Origin: Sphingomonas sp. LC-1 | Lineage (GTDB): Bacteria; Pseudomonadota; Alphaproteobacteria; Sphingomonadales; Sphingomonadaceae | Direction: 5' to 3' | Length of the DNA: 64,000 nucleotides | Assembly: GCF_025371035.1 (NCBI RefSeq) | Contig: NZ_JANZXB010000006.1 | Location: 1-64,000, forward strand | Shown: piece by piece, positions 17,322 to 25,839 of the stretch | Layout of the letters: the number at the start of each line of letters is the position of its first letter | Position numbering within the stretch: the first letter of the stretch is position 1 | Position numbers and translations under genes: made by a program | The notes under the pieces: generated by a model | Told to the model about the DNA's origin: nothing | What the model saw: only the letters and a program-made list of their open reading frames with translations | Databases searched by the model: none

Positions 17322-18554
17322 TCAGACAGCGGCGGCAATGGCCGGCGTACCGCCGCCACGACGGGCTGACGCGATAAGGAAGGCCGTGACCGCGCCGACG
17401 ACCCCGGCGGCACCCATGATCAGGAATGCCGCCTGCATCGTCCCCGCCTGGGTTCGGAACATCGAGACCAGGAACGGGCTGGAGAACTGGCCGAAGAAGA
17501 AACACGCGGTCCACACGCCCATGCCGCGACCGCGATGCTCGAAGGGCAGCTTGGACTGCGCCCATGCGATTAGGGTCGGCACCGCCATGCCCGCACCGGT
17601 CTGCTGCACCACCAGGCCCGCAATCATCCAGCGCCAGTCCGGCGCCAGACCGATCGTCGCCAACCCACCGCCGATCAACGACAGGAAGATGCCGAGTTGC
17701 ACCACCGGGCGTGCCCGACCCGTCACCCAAAAGATCGCAGAGCCCAGCATCACGAACAGGCTGGGAATGAAGGTCAGCTTGCTGAGGTCCTGCGACGACT
17801 GGATACCGACTTCGCGGAACGCCATGCCGCCATTGATGATGAAGACATAGTAGAGGGCAGAGGCGAACAGGGTCACGCCGCCGATCATGGCGACCGACGC
17901 CATCGGGAACGGCGTACGCGCGGGCGCCTGACCGATGCCCAGCATCTTGCGCGCCGTCGCATCGCTCTGCGGCTCGTAGAGAAACTTCACCGCCGCGATG
18001 AAGATCGGGAAGGCGACCAGATAGATCAGGAAGATGCCGTTCCAGCGCAGGCCGGTCAGGAAGCCCGAAGCCAAAATAACCCCGCTGGCCAGGAACGGCC
18101 CAGCCAGCCCCTGCATGGTCAGCCAGTTGCGCCGCCCCTTCTCGTCCCAATAATCCCCGATCAGCGTGTTGAGCGTGGTCAGGATCACCGCCTCCGACAC
18201 GCCCAGCAACAGCCGCGAGGCGTAGATGCCGTTCAGACTGTCGAGGAAAAAGGGTGCCGCGCCGAACAGCGCGTAGAGCAGGGTCGCGGCCAGCATCAAT
18301 TTGCGCCGTCCGAAGCGATCGACGAGAATTCCTGCGAACAGCGCGACCACAGCAATCGTCAGGCCTGGCGCCGATACCATGGCGGGCACCTTCCACGACG
18401 CGGACGGGTCGGCCGAGAAATGGTCGATGATGGACGGCACCGCCGGAAACAGCGACGCGATGGCCAGAATCGGCAAAAAGCCGGCGGTGATGACGGTGAT
18501 ACCCTGACCTATACCGGGTCGGCGTGCCTCGGGGTCTTCCGGCGTCATGACCAT
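17322..18554 (-). CDS. MFS transporter, probable importer of the oxidised glycoside
   Basis: 410 residues with about 12 hydrophobic segments. The loop between TM2 and TM3 carries the MFS signature (DRFGRRKL), and LLLGVSEAVILTTLNTLIGDYWDEKGRRNW is typical of MFS TM4-loop sequences. It is the first gene of the operon with the deglycosidase subunits, so the cargo is likely the (3-keto-)C-glycoside made in the periplasm (inference). I chose ATG 18554, preceded by GGGAGAGA; a TTG at 18569 is the alternative. Operator copy D lies just upstream. Confidence 0.8.
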   Translation of the reverse strand: MVMTPEDPEARRPGIGQGITVITAGFLPILAIASLFPAVPSIIDHFSADPSASWKVPAMVSAPGLTIAVVALFAGILVDRFGRRKLMLAATLLYALFGAAPFFLDSLNGIYASRLLLGVSEAVILTTLNTLIGDYWDEKGRRNWLTMQGLAGPFLASGVILASGFLTGLRWNGIFLIYLVAFPIFIAAVKFLYEPQSDATARKMLGIGQAPARTPFPMASVAMIGGVTLFASALYYVFIINGGMAFREVGIQSSQDLSKLTFIPSLFVMLGSAIFWVTGRARPVVQLGIFLSLIGGGLATIGLAPDWRWMIAGLVVQQTGAGMAVPTLIAWAQSKLPFEHRGRGMGVWTACFFFGQFSSPFLVSMFRTQAGTMQAAFLIMGAAGVVGAVTAFLIASARRGGGTPAIAAAV

Positions 18555-18595
18555 CGGCTTCTCTCCCAATCGATTCGCCGCTCTTACGGCTTAAT

Positions 18596-18611
18596 TAGAA
18601 CTTGCATTCTG
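18596..18611. promoter_or_regulatory. Putative TetR operator (copy D) between two divergent transporter genes
   Basis: TAGAACTTGCATTCTG; the minus strand reads AGAAT-GCAA-GTTCT. It shares the flank TATCAGAAT...AGTTCTAATT with copy B. It lies 42 bases before the MFS/deglycosidase operon and 50 bases before the DHA2 transporter, so it can control both. A perfect TTGACA on the minus strand (18647-18642) lies upstream, but I cannot place a convincing -10 at normal spacing. Confidence 0.65.
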
Positions 18612-18661
18612 ATACGTGGTATCGCCATGACGTGCCACTCTGTCAAGCAAGGATCATCACG

Positions 18662-20074
18662 GTGGCGACACGCGCGGTTTCGGATCGGTTGAGCGAGCGA
18701 CAAAGGACGCTGGCGTTCGCGACGGTGCTGCTCGCCTTCGTCATGGACGTGGCGGATTCGACGATCGTCAACACCGCACTGCCCGCAATCCAGCAGGGAT
18801 TGGGGGCGTCGGACCGCGCGATGCAATGGGTCGTGTCGGGCTATTTCCTGACCTTCGCCGTGCTGCTGGTCGTGGGCGGTCGGTTGGGTGATCTGTTCGG
18901 CTATGCGCGGATGTTCGCAATCGGGGTGGCGGGTTTTTCCATCGCGTCGCTGGGGTGCGGACTGGCGCAGGATGCGACGACGCTTGCCGTCGCGCGGCTG
19001 TCGCAGGGAGCGGCCGCCGCGATCATGGCACCGCAGGGCGTGGCGCTGATCCAGCTTTTATATTCACCCAGCGAACGGATCGGCCGACTGGCCGCCTTTG
19101 GCGTGGTCGGCGGGCTGGCAGCGATCGGCGGCCCGGTGCTTGGCGGCTTGTTGATTGAGCTCAACCCGTTCGATCTGGGCTGGCGCAGTGTCTTCCTGAT
19201 CAATCTGCCCTTCGGCGCACTGGCGCTGATTGCCGGGCTGACGTTGCTGCCACCGGGACGCTCGGGCCATGCGCTGCGTGTCGACGGGCCGGGATCGCTG
19301 TTGCTGTTCCTCGCGCTCGGCACGCTGCTGCTCCCCCTGATCGAGGGGCGGAGCGCCGGGTGGCCGTGGTGGACGGCGGCATTGGTCCTGACGAGTGCTG
19401 GCCTATGGTGGTGGTTCTGGCGTTATGAAGGCGCACGCCGGTCCCGACTGGGGTCGGCGCTGATCGAACCGTCGCTGTTCCATGACCGCAGTTTTCGGGT
19501 CGGACTGGCCTCAACGGGAGCCTTCGCGATCGCCTCGGGCGGCTTCCTGCTGACCTTCAGCCTGACGCTGCAACAGGGGCTGGGCTACAGCCCGGTCGAT
19601 GTCGCGCTGCTCCACATACCCTTTGGCATGGGGGTCATGGCGGGCATCAGTCAGATCGGGCGCAAGGCCCTGCCCGTCCATGGACGTCGTGTGCCGATAA
19701 CGGGAGCGATCCTGATGGCGCTCGCCTGTTCGGCGACCGGGGTCGCCGTGCACATCGCCCTTCCGAGCGTGGTCATCGGCGCGTTGCTGCTATTTGCGGG
19801 TGTCGGCATGGGGACACTCAGCGGTCCACTGGGGCCGATCACCCTGTCACGCGTCGATCGCAACCATGCGGGTGTCGCGGGAGCCATGCACAAGACGATG
19901 CAACAGATCGGCGGCGCCATGGGCACGGCCCTGATCGCCACCATCTATTTCTCGATGACGGGCGATCATCGGCCGCCCGTAACCGCCTTCCTGATCGCGA
20001 CATTGGTGGTGGCGGCGGATCTGCTGGCCATCGCTTTGCTGCTGACCCGCCTGCCGGAGCGACTATTCGATTGA
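18662..20074 (+). CDS. DHA2-type MFS efflux transporter
   Basis: 470 residues with about 14 predicted membrane segments. Motif A-like GGRLGDLFGYARMF and the drug/H+ antiporter-2 pattern (VANTALPAI-like sequence DSTIVNTALPAIQQGLG near the N-terminus) place it in the EmrB/QacA group. It probably exports the phenolic aglycone, a toxic intermediate or unrelated compounds. It is divergent from the deglycosidase operon and shares operator D. I chose GTG 18662, preceded by AAGGA at 8-9 bases; earlier starts would run into the operator. Confidence 0.78.
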   Translation: MATRAVSDRLSERQRTLAFATVLLAFVMDVADSTIVNTALPAIQQGLGASDRAMQWVVSGYFLTFAVLLVVGGRLGDLFGYARMFAIGVAGFSIASLGCGLAQDATTLAVARLSQGAAAAIMAPQGVALIQLLYSPSERIGRLAAFGVVGGLAAIGGPVLGGLLIELNPFDLGWRSVFLINLPFGALALIAGLTLLPPGRSGHALRVDGPGSLLLFLALGTLLLPLIEGRSAGWPWWTAALVLTSAGLWWWFWRYEGARRSRLGSALIEPSLFHDRSFRVGLASTGAFAIASGGFLLTFSLTLQQGLGYSPVDVALLHIPFGMGVMAGISQIGRKALPVHGRRVPITGAILMALACSATGVAVHIALPSVVIGALLLFAGVGMGTLSGPLGPITLSRVDRNHAGVAGAMHKTMQQIGGAMGTALIATIYFSMTGDHRPPVTAFLIATLVVAADLLAIALLLTRLPERLFD

Positions 20075-20099
20075 GGGGGGCAGTTGCGCCCTCCCCTCA
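20072..20099. terminator. Hairpin spanning two convergent stop codons
   Basis: TGAGGGG (20072-20078) pairs with CCCCTCA (20093-20099). The left arm begins with the stop codon of the DHA2 gene and the right arm contains the stop of the isomerase gene on the other strand. There is no long T run, so termination strength is uncertain. Confidence 0.5.
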
Positions 20100-21020
20100 G
20101 TCGTAGATGGGCCGCAATTCCTTATCGATGTGGTATCGTGTCAGGGCCATCGACGCGAGAAGGTCCGGCGACCCGTCATATTCGACCGACATCCAGCCCT
20201 TGAACTGATATTTCTTCAACAGGTGATACAGGCCCTTCAGGTCCAACTCACCCAGGCCGGGCTCCCAGAACCAGCGTGTGCCGTCATCGGTGATCTCCGG
20301 GTCCTGAGCATAGCGGACTTCATCGGGCTGGCGGACCGAGGCCGTATCCTTCAGGTGGAAGGTGCTGATCCGGTCGTGATAATCCTCGTAGAAGGTCAGC
20401 AGATCCTCGCCCATGATCGCGACCTGCGCCGTGTCGATGCAATAGTGAACCAGCTCAGGATCGGTGCTTTCGATGAACTCGCGGTGGTTCGGCAGATTGA
20501 TCGCGCAGAAGAACTCGTTGTGAAGACCGATCTTGACGCCGTGGTCGGTCGCATAGCGCCCGATCTCGTTGATCGTCCGGGCACATTGCTGAACCTGTTC
20601 GCGCGACAGCGGACCCGACCCGTAATAGTTGTTGGTCGGACAGGTGTTCATATAGGTGCCGCCGAACTTCACGATCGTGTCCACGGCCTCCCGTCCCGAG
20701 CGCACCGCTTCCTCGAAATGATCGGCGGCATGCGAGGCATGGGCGCCGTGGAACATCCCGATCACATCGACGCCGCGATCCTTCGCGAACGCGGTGAATG
20801 CCTCGGGCGAGCCGAACAGGGGCAGGATGTCGGCGAGGTCCCAGGGCGCGATCTCGATACCGTCAAAGCCGAGCGCCGACTGGTATTTCAGGATCGTGTC
20901 CCAGTCGGAATAATAGGCGGAGTTCGTATTGTTCTCGTAATAGAAATCGCGGAAGTTCTCGATCTGCCGATAGGGGATCGCCTTCCAATGGCTCATATTG
21001 GCGTAGCGGATATTGGGCAT
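20097..21020 (-). CDS. Sugar phosphate isomerase/epimerase-family TIM-barrel enzyme
   Basis: 307 residues. A complete metal site of the AP-endonuclease-2/xylose-isomerase-like fold is visible: Glu169 (GLHNEF), Asp196 (CIDTAQ), His222 (TFHLKDT) and Glu280 (MSVEYDG). It has no signal peptide. It ends a four-gene operon with two related proteins and a GPH symporter. In 3-keto-sugar catabolism enzymes of this superfamily act as lyases, isomerases or hydratases, so it may process the sugar released from the glycoside (inference). Its ATG at 21020 overlaps the upstream stop as TGATG; a GTG three bases earlier is also possible. Confidence 0.75.
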   Translation of the reverse strand: MPNIRYANMSHWKAIPYRQIENFRDFYYENNTNSAYYSDWDTILKYQSALGFDGIEIAPWDLADILPLFGSPEAFTAFAKDRGVDVIGMFHGAHASHAADHFEEAVRSGREAVDTIVKFGGTYMNTCPTNNYYGSGPLSREQVQQCARTINEIGRYATDHGVKIGLHNEFFCAINLPNHREFIESTDPELVHYCIDTAQVAIMGEDLLTFYEDYHDRISTFHLKDTASVRQPDEVRYAQDPEITDDGTRWFWEPGLGELDLKGLYHLLKKYQFKGWMSVEYDGSPDLLASMALTRYHIDKELRPIYD

Positions 21021-21997
21021 CACAGGGCACTCCGTCCGGCCTGGTTCGGCAGTTGGTTGAGGAAGGCACGAGTGCGCAGAAGAGCGCGGAACGGATCGCG
21101 TGTCTGGCGGGCGCTGCAGACGACCGGTCCGTCATAGCCCAGATCATCCAGTAGCTGGACGATACGCGACAGATCGACCGATCCGGTTCCGGGATCGCGG
21201 AACACCTGTGTGGCCCGCCCGGCCGGGAATTCGGGGTTCGGGCTCTTCCATGTCTCGTCCGTATCGAGGAAATCGGTATCGGTGAGGTGCACGCAGCCGA
21301 TCCGGCCGATATGCGCGCTGATGAACGCGGCGGGCGAAACGCCCGCGATCGTCAAGGTCGCGGTATCGACGTCGAGCGTGACGCTTTCGGGCAGGGCGTC
21401 GAGCAGCGGAAGGATGCGCTCGCCCCGGAAAAGGCTCCAATATTCGTTACGCAGCACCAGGGTGACGCCCACCTCCTGCGCCTTGGCGGCAAGGCCCTGA
21501 AGCAGTTCGGTCACGCGCGCGACGATGTCATCCATCTTCGCGTCCAGATCGGGGTGATAATGCGCCATCCGCCCGTAAAAGGCGGACGGGCTGATCGCAA
21601 AATAATCGGCACCGAGGTCGGCGGCATGGGAAAGCGCCTCGCCCGCGAAATGGCCGCTGGCCCCGAAGAAGAAGCCCATATTGTCATTGCGCATGAACAG
21701 ATTGGGATCGAAGGTAACGCCGACGACCCGGTCGATGCCGCTTTGGCGCAACACGTCCCGGTAATTGGCGGCGCTTTGATATTTTGTGTTGATGCAATAG
21801 CGGTTCATCGGAACGCCGCTGCGGCCGCCAAATTGCCAGACCGGCTCATAGGGGATCTCGATCGCGCGAAACCCGCTCGCACTGATCAGCGGATACAGCT
21901 CCTCCCAGAAATATTTGCCTTCATACCGGTTTCGGTTGGGTTCCTGATAATGGCGATTGATCAGATCCAGGCTTATGCCGATCGTATCTTTGTTCAT
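21020..21997 (-). CDS. Sugar isomerase-like TIM-barrel protein with altered metal site
   Basis: 325 residues of the same superfamily as its neighbours. Glu185 (VLRNEYWSLF), Asp211 (TLDVDTAT) and His237 (CVHLTDTD) match metal ligands, but the last ligand, normally Glu on strand 8, is missing: the equivalent segment reads VVCSARQTRD. It may therefore have a different activity or act as a partner subunit. The start at ATG 21997 is chosen from the conserved first strand (IGISLDLINRHYQ); ATG 22009 is an alternative. It overlaps the next gene by 1-4 bases. Confidence 0.68.
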   Translation of the reverse strand: MNKDTIGISLDLINRHYQEPNRNRYEGKYFWEELYPLISASGFRAIEIPYEPVWQFGGRSGVPMNRYCINTKYQSAANYRDVLRQSGIDRVVGVTFDPNLFMRNDNMGFFFGASGHFAGEALSHAADLGADYFAISPSAFYGRMAHYHPDLDAKMDDIVARVTELLQGLAAKAQEVGVTLVLRNEYWSLFRGERILPLLDALPESVTLDVDTATLTIAGVSPAAFISAHIGRIGCVHLTDTDFLDTDETWKSPNPEFPAGRATQVFRDPGTGSVDLSRIVQLLDDLGYDGPVVCSARQTRDPFRALLRTRAFLNQLPNQAGRSAL

Positions 21998-22053
21998 GTC
22001 GGTTTCCATCGTTTTCACGGATGCGTCGCCGCGCGACACCCGGATTGGTATGA

Positions 22054-23355
22054 CTAACGCTTGGCCGGTCCCGTCCGGGGCCAGCAGAGAACGACGAGCG
22101 TCTGGACGGCGAGCACCGCCACCGCGCCGCCGCTATAGGTCCAGCGGATGGCCTCCCGCGCGGCGTCGCTGACATGGCCGGGGGCATAGTCGAATGCGCC
22201 CAGCACATAGGCGAAGCCAGCCGTGCCCAGCGCCATGCCGAGCTTCGTCGAAAGACTGATGCCTGCGGATAACAGCCCCTCGCGACGGGCGCCGAACTTC
22301 GCCTCGTGGTAATTTACGGTTTCCGCGATCATCGCATAGGTCGAGGTGATCGTGATCGAGGTCGCCAGGCAGCCCGCGACGTAGAAGCCCAGAAATACCG
22401 GCACATTGTCCTGAACGAAGGGCAACGCTCCGAACAGCACTGCCGCGATGGCGAGCGCGCCGGCCGTGCCGTTCCGCAGGCCGGTGCGCGTCAGGATCGC
22501 GGGCGCGAAGAAGGCGGACAGGAGCAGCATACCCGCGACGGCGGGCAGCATGACCGAGATCATCCATGGCCGCTTCATGACGTCGATGGCGAAATAGGCG
22601 GTGGCGGCCATCATCATGCCGAAGCGCGCGAAATAGAGCAGGCAATGGAAGAAGACGACCAGCCAGGCACGGTTGCGCAACATCTCGCCGACCGCGGAAA
22701 GAATGGCGAAGCCCGGCGGGGCATCATCCTCGTACCGCTCCTTGCAGTTGCGGAAGAGCGCCAGCGTGCAGATCAGCCCGACGATCGCGAACAGCACGGC
22801 AACGAGCGTGAACCCTCGCTGCTGGTTTCCTCCGCCCAGCAAACCGACCAATGGCATGACCGCCGCCGTTCCCAGCACGACGCCGGTCGCGGTGCCGATC
22901 GAACGCAGGCCCGACAGCCGCAGCCGCTCCTTGCCGTCCAGCGTCATCATCGGCATCAACGCGGTATAGGGGATCGCCTGAAGCGACATGACGATACCCA
23001 GCGCCTTGAAGGTGACGAAGGCGTAGACGAGTTGCGCGCCCTGGCTCCATGCAGGCATCGAGAAGACGGCAACGGTCAACAGCGCATAGGGAATGGCCGT
23101 GCACAGGAAATAGACGCGGGTACGCCCCCAGCGGGTGCGGGTCTTATCGACCCCGATGCCGACCAGCACATCGACCACGGCGTCCAATATCCGCGCGACC
23201 AGAAATACCGTGCCGACCGACGCCGCGGGCAAGCCCACGACATTGGTGTAATAGAACAGCAGGAAACCGCTGGCCATATTATAGGCCAGACTGGTTCCCA
23301 TGTCGCCAAAGCCGTAACTCAGGCGCTCGACAAAGCCCAATTCGCTTTTTTGCAT
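22054..23355 (-). CDS. GPH-family (glycoside-pentoside-hexuronide:cation) symporter
   Basis: 433 residues, about 12 membrane segments, with MelB-like features: ERLSYGFGDMGTSLAYNM at the N-terminus, RILDAVVDVLVGIGVDKTRTRWGRTR (the conserved acidic/basic TM2-loop), and TYAMIAETVNYHEAKFGARREGL in the second half. These transporters couple sugar or glycoside import to Na+ or H+. In this operon it probably imports the sugar moiety or an oxidised glycoside. ATG 23355 follows the isomerase stop by 40 bases. Confidence 0.82.
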   Translation of the reverse strand: MQKSELGFVERLSYGFGDMGTSLAYNMASGFLLFYYTNVVGLPAASVGTVFLVARILDAVVDVLVGIGVDKTRTRWGRTRVYFLCTAIPYALLTVAVFSMPAWSQGAQLVYAFVTFKALGIVMSLQAIPYTALMPMMTLDGKERLRLSGLRSIGTATGVVLGTAAVMPLVGLLGGGNQQRGFTLVAVLFAIVGLICTLALFRNCKERYEDDAPPGFAILSAVGEMLRNRAWLVVFFHCLLYFARFGMMMAATAYFAIDVMKRPWMISVMLPAVAGMLLLSAFFAPAILTRTGLRNGTAGALAIAAVLFGALPFVQDNVPVFLGFYVAGCLATSITITSTYAMIAETVNYHEAKFGARREGLLSAGISLSTKLGMALGTAGFAYVLGAFDYAPGHVSDAAREAIRWTYSGGAVAVLAVQTLVVLCWPRTGPAKR

Positions 23356-23395
23356 GACGATGACCCGTTCAGGACTGGGAAGCAGCGGATGCGGG

Positions 23396-24169
23396 TCAGT
23401 CGGCCAGCGCTTCTTGCGAAACGGCCAGCGATTGCACCATGGGCAGCGTCGGAAAATATTCGAGACCGATGGCGCCGGTATAGCCAAGATCACGCAAGGT
23501 CTGCGTGACCTCCTTCCAGTCGACAGCGCCGGTCCCCGGCTCGTTGCGGTCGGGCATATCGGCGACCTGCACATGGGCGACCAGATCAATACGCCCGGTG
23601 AGTACCGTGCGCATGTCCTCACCCATCACGGCACTGTGCCAGACATCGTACAGGAGACGCAGGTTCGGGCTGCCCACCGCCTCGACCAGGTCGAGGCCGA
23701 GCGTGGTGCTGACCAGATACATGGTCGCGAAAAGCCGGGTGTTGAGCGGCTCGAGCAGGAGCATGACGCCCGCCTCCTCCGCCGCATCGGCCGCGGCGCG
23801 CAAGGCGGCCACGGCATTGTCGAAATGCTCTTGCTCGCTCATGCCCTCCACCCGGAAACCCGAGGCGACGATCAGGGCGGGCTTGCCGAGCTTGGCGGTG
23901 GCGGCGATGGTTTCGCGAACGGCGGTGACCATCTCCTCACGCTCAGCGGGATCGACGATCGAGCGGCGCGGATCGACGCACAGGCTGGTCAGCCGCATTC
24001 CCGTGTCCGAGAGCGCCACCGCGAGCGCGTCGATGGGCTTGTCACGCCAAAGGTGAAATTCGGCCAATTCCAACCCGGCCGCCTTGGCCGCGCGAAGACG
24101 CGCATCCAGCGCTCCAGCTTCGGCGAACTGCCATTCAATGCATGACGATAGCGAATAGACCGCAGACAT
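23396..24169 (-). CDS. Hydroxypyruvate isomerase-like sugar isomerase/epimerase
   Basis: 257 residues, compact TIM barrel. Metal ligands are likely Glu in LLLEPLNTRLF, Asp in LLYDVWHSAVM, His in AHVQVADMPDRNEPGTG and Glu in IGLEYFP, the Hyi/OtnI-type pattern. It is first in the operon with the GPH symporter and two other TIM-barrel enzymes. ATG 24169 is preceded by an excellent ribosome site (GGAGAGGGTCC). No copy of the AGAAT-N4-GTTCT repeat is seen upstream, only a half-site-like ATTCTA near 24184, so regulation may differ from the main cluster. Confidence 0.78.
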   Translation of the reverse strand: MSAVYSLSSCIEWQFAEAGALDARLRAAKAAGLELAEFHLWRDKPIDALAVALSDTGMRLTSLCVDPRRSIVDPAEREEMVTAVRETIAATAKLGKPALIVASGFRVEGMSEQEHFDNAVAALRAAADAAEEAGVMLLLEPLNTRLFATMYLVSTTLGLDLVEAVGSPNLRLLYDVWHSAVMGEDMRTVLTGRIDLVAHVQVADMPDRNEPGTGAVDWKEVTQTLRDLGYTGAIGLEYFPTLPMVQSLAVSQEALAD

Positions 24170-25030
24170 AGGACCCTCTCCCATTCTACGGCCCCGTGGT
24201 GCGTTTGCACTCGTATGCCTGGCGAGTGAATCCCCGCTATTTTGTTTCCCGATTAGTCCCTCATTTGCCCAGCCAATGCAAGCCGAATGCGGCTCATTCA
24301 AAGGAAATCCAGCGAATAAGCCTCAGGCCGCCCATTATGGCTCCCTGCGCAGGCCCTCCTGGCTGCTCGCAACGACACTCGACCCAACTTTCTGGTCAAA
24401 TCGCGGCTTAGGTGTTCAGTCCTGTCATTTGCTGGATCGGATTGACGATGAACAGTTTCGTCCTGACGTCCAAATTTTACGATATCTTCGTAAGTTGTAA
24501 GGACGCCCAGCGGCTTGACGCTGAAATAAAAATGCAGGCGACGAAGGAGGCGGCGAGATAATCCATAGCTGATCGTGCGGCCATTTAAGTGGAAGCGTTT
24601 GACGGTCAGTATTGCACGACCCACCGTGACACGCTTTGAAAAACATTACGGCGACACGCCAGGCTATGGGTGGCGGGAGGGTTGAATCTCGACGCCGCAT
24701 CACTGTCGAGACGCGCAGCCGCGCTGGGCCTCGATGGATCGTTTGGGGCCCGGCATCTCGCTGTGCATCCCGATGGGCGCAGGCCTTCCTGAAAAGCCTT
24801 TATCGAGGCGGTGCACTGGCTCGACCTGGACCAGGCAGACATCGCCCGGATGCTTCAAGGTGCGCGTGACGCATTCGCCCATGCCCGGATGCTGGCCGAT
24901 GTCGCCTTCTCCTGATCCCGCGCTCAACGGCATTGCCCCGGCGAGCCGCCAAGGGATGCGCCAACCAGGGGCGATGGCATAGAGGCGCGATGCTACGCCG
25001 ATCGCGGCAAACACCACGCGCCATCGGAGA
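24170..25030. other. Gene-poor stretch with decayed coding remnants
   Basis: No convincing gene fills these 861 bases. The first ~450 are less GC-rich than the surroundings and have no long frame with family features. At about 24801-24915 the plus strand reads a protein-like tail (AFIEAVHWLDLDQ, then ARMLQGARDAFAHARM, ending ADVAFS and TGA) that is closed on its left by a TGA; the preceding segment WAQAFLK lies in another frame. I read this as the frameshifted end of a lost gene that I cannot identify. The left part contains the promoter and ribosome site of the isomerase operon. Confidence 0.5.
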
Positions 25031-25837
25031 TCATCGTTCCGGCTCCCCAAAGGCGAAGCGGATCGCCGGGGCCATGGCCGCCAGCATCGTCGTTCCGTGC
25101 GACTGCCCCGGCAGCGGGAGGAAACGTGCCCGGCCGACCCCTCCGCCGCGATCAAGCGACCGGGCCAGTTCGGCGGGGGATGCAGCGGCAGCCTCCCCTT
25201 CCGCGATCAGGATGCGGGGTCCGTCCGTCGCCGTGGCGGCTTCGCGTGCGATCAGCCCATCGCCGAACCAGAGCGACGGACTGACCGCGACCACCGTATC
25301 GAACATCGCCGGGCGGGTCAGGGCGGCATGCAAGCCGACCAGACCGCCGAAGCTGTGGCCGAGCAGTGTCTCCCGAGACAGATCAACCCGCCAGCGCTGG
25401 CGGACGAGCGGCTGAACCTGACGTTCGATGAGGTCGAGAAAGGCCTCCGCTCCACCGGTCGCGAGTCCGCTGGCGGGCGTGGTCGCGGGGATCGTCCAGC
25501 CGGGCGTCGCGGGCGTATAGTCGCGGACGCGGCGCTCCAGCGGCCCGGCCGCGATCCCGACGACGATGCCATCCGAAACGCCGCTCCGTGCACCTGCCCG
25601 CGCCAGCCGGCGCGCGGTGAGCGCCGCGATCGCAAAATTATCCTCACCGTCCAGCACGTAGAGCACAGGATAGCCGCCGGGCGGCGGAGGCGCCTCCGGC
25701 CAGGCGATGAAGATGCGATACGCCTCTCCGCTTTTGGCGTGGACGACCCGCTCGACGCTGTGCGACAGCGTATAGGGCGTCTCCGCCGCCACCGGCGCGG
25801 CGGGTCCGGCCAGTGCGAGCAAGAGGGTTGCCAGCAT
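25031..25837 (-). CDS. Secreted siderophore-esterase-like alpha/beta hydrolase
   Basis: 268 residues: signal peptide (MLATLLLALAGPAAPVAAE), then a D-esterase/IroE-type hydrolase domain (YPVLYVLDGEDNFAIAA, nucleophile elbow GHSFGG, and terminal His in GQSHGTTM). Related proteins hydrolyse ferric siderophores to release iron in the periplasm. The gene starts two bases after the stop of a siderophore-type TonB receptor, which supports that role. A general carbohydrate or xenobiotic esterase is the alternative. Confidence 0.78.
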   Translation of the reverse strand: MLATLLLALAGPAAPVAAETPYTLSHSVERVVHAKSGEAYRIFIAWPEAPPPPGGYPVLYVLDGEDNFAIAALTARRLARAGARSGVSDGIVVGIAAGPLERRVRDYTPATPGWTIPATTPASGLATGGAEAFLDLIERQVQPLVRQRWRVDLSRETLLGHSFGGLVGLHAALTRPAMFDTVVAVSPSLWFGDGLIAREAATATDGPRILIAEGEAAAASPAELARSLDRGGGVGRARFLPLPGQSHGTTMLAAMAPAIRFAFGEPER

Positions 25838-25839
25838 GC

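Noticed and set aside
20097-21020. Annotating this protein as myo-inosose dehydratase IolE or as a deglycosidase subunit
   Set aside because: The metal site is generic for the superfamily, no inositol genes are nearby and no DUF6379 partner follows it, so no specific function is claimed.
24700-25155. Open frames on both strands in the gene-poor patch
   Set aside because: Arg/Ser/Pro-rich translations with no family resemblance; the right part overlaps the esterase gene. Kept only as a note on a decayed tail.
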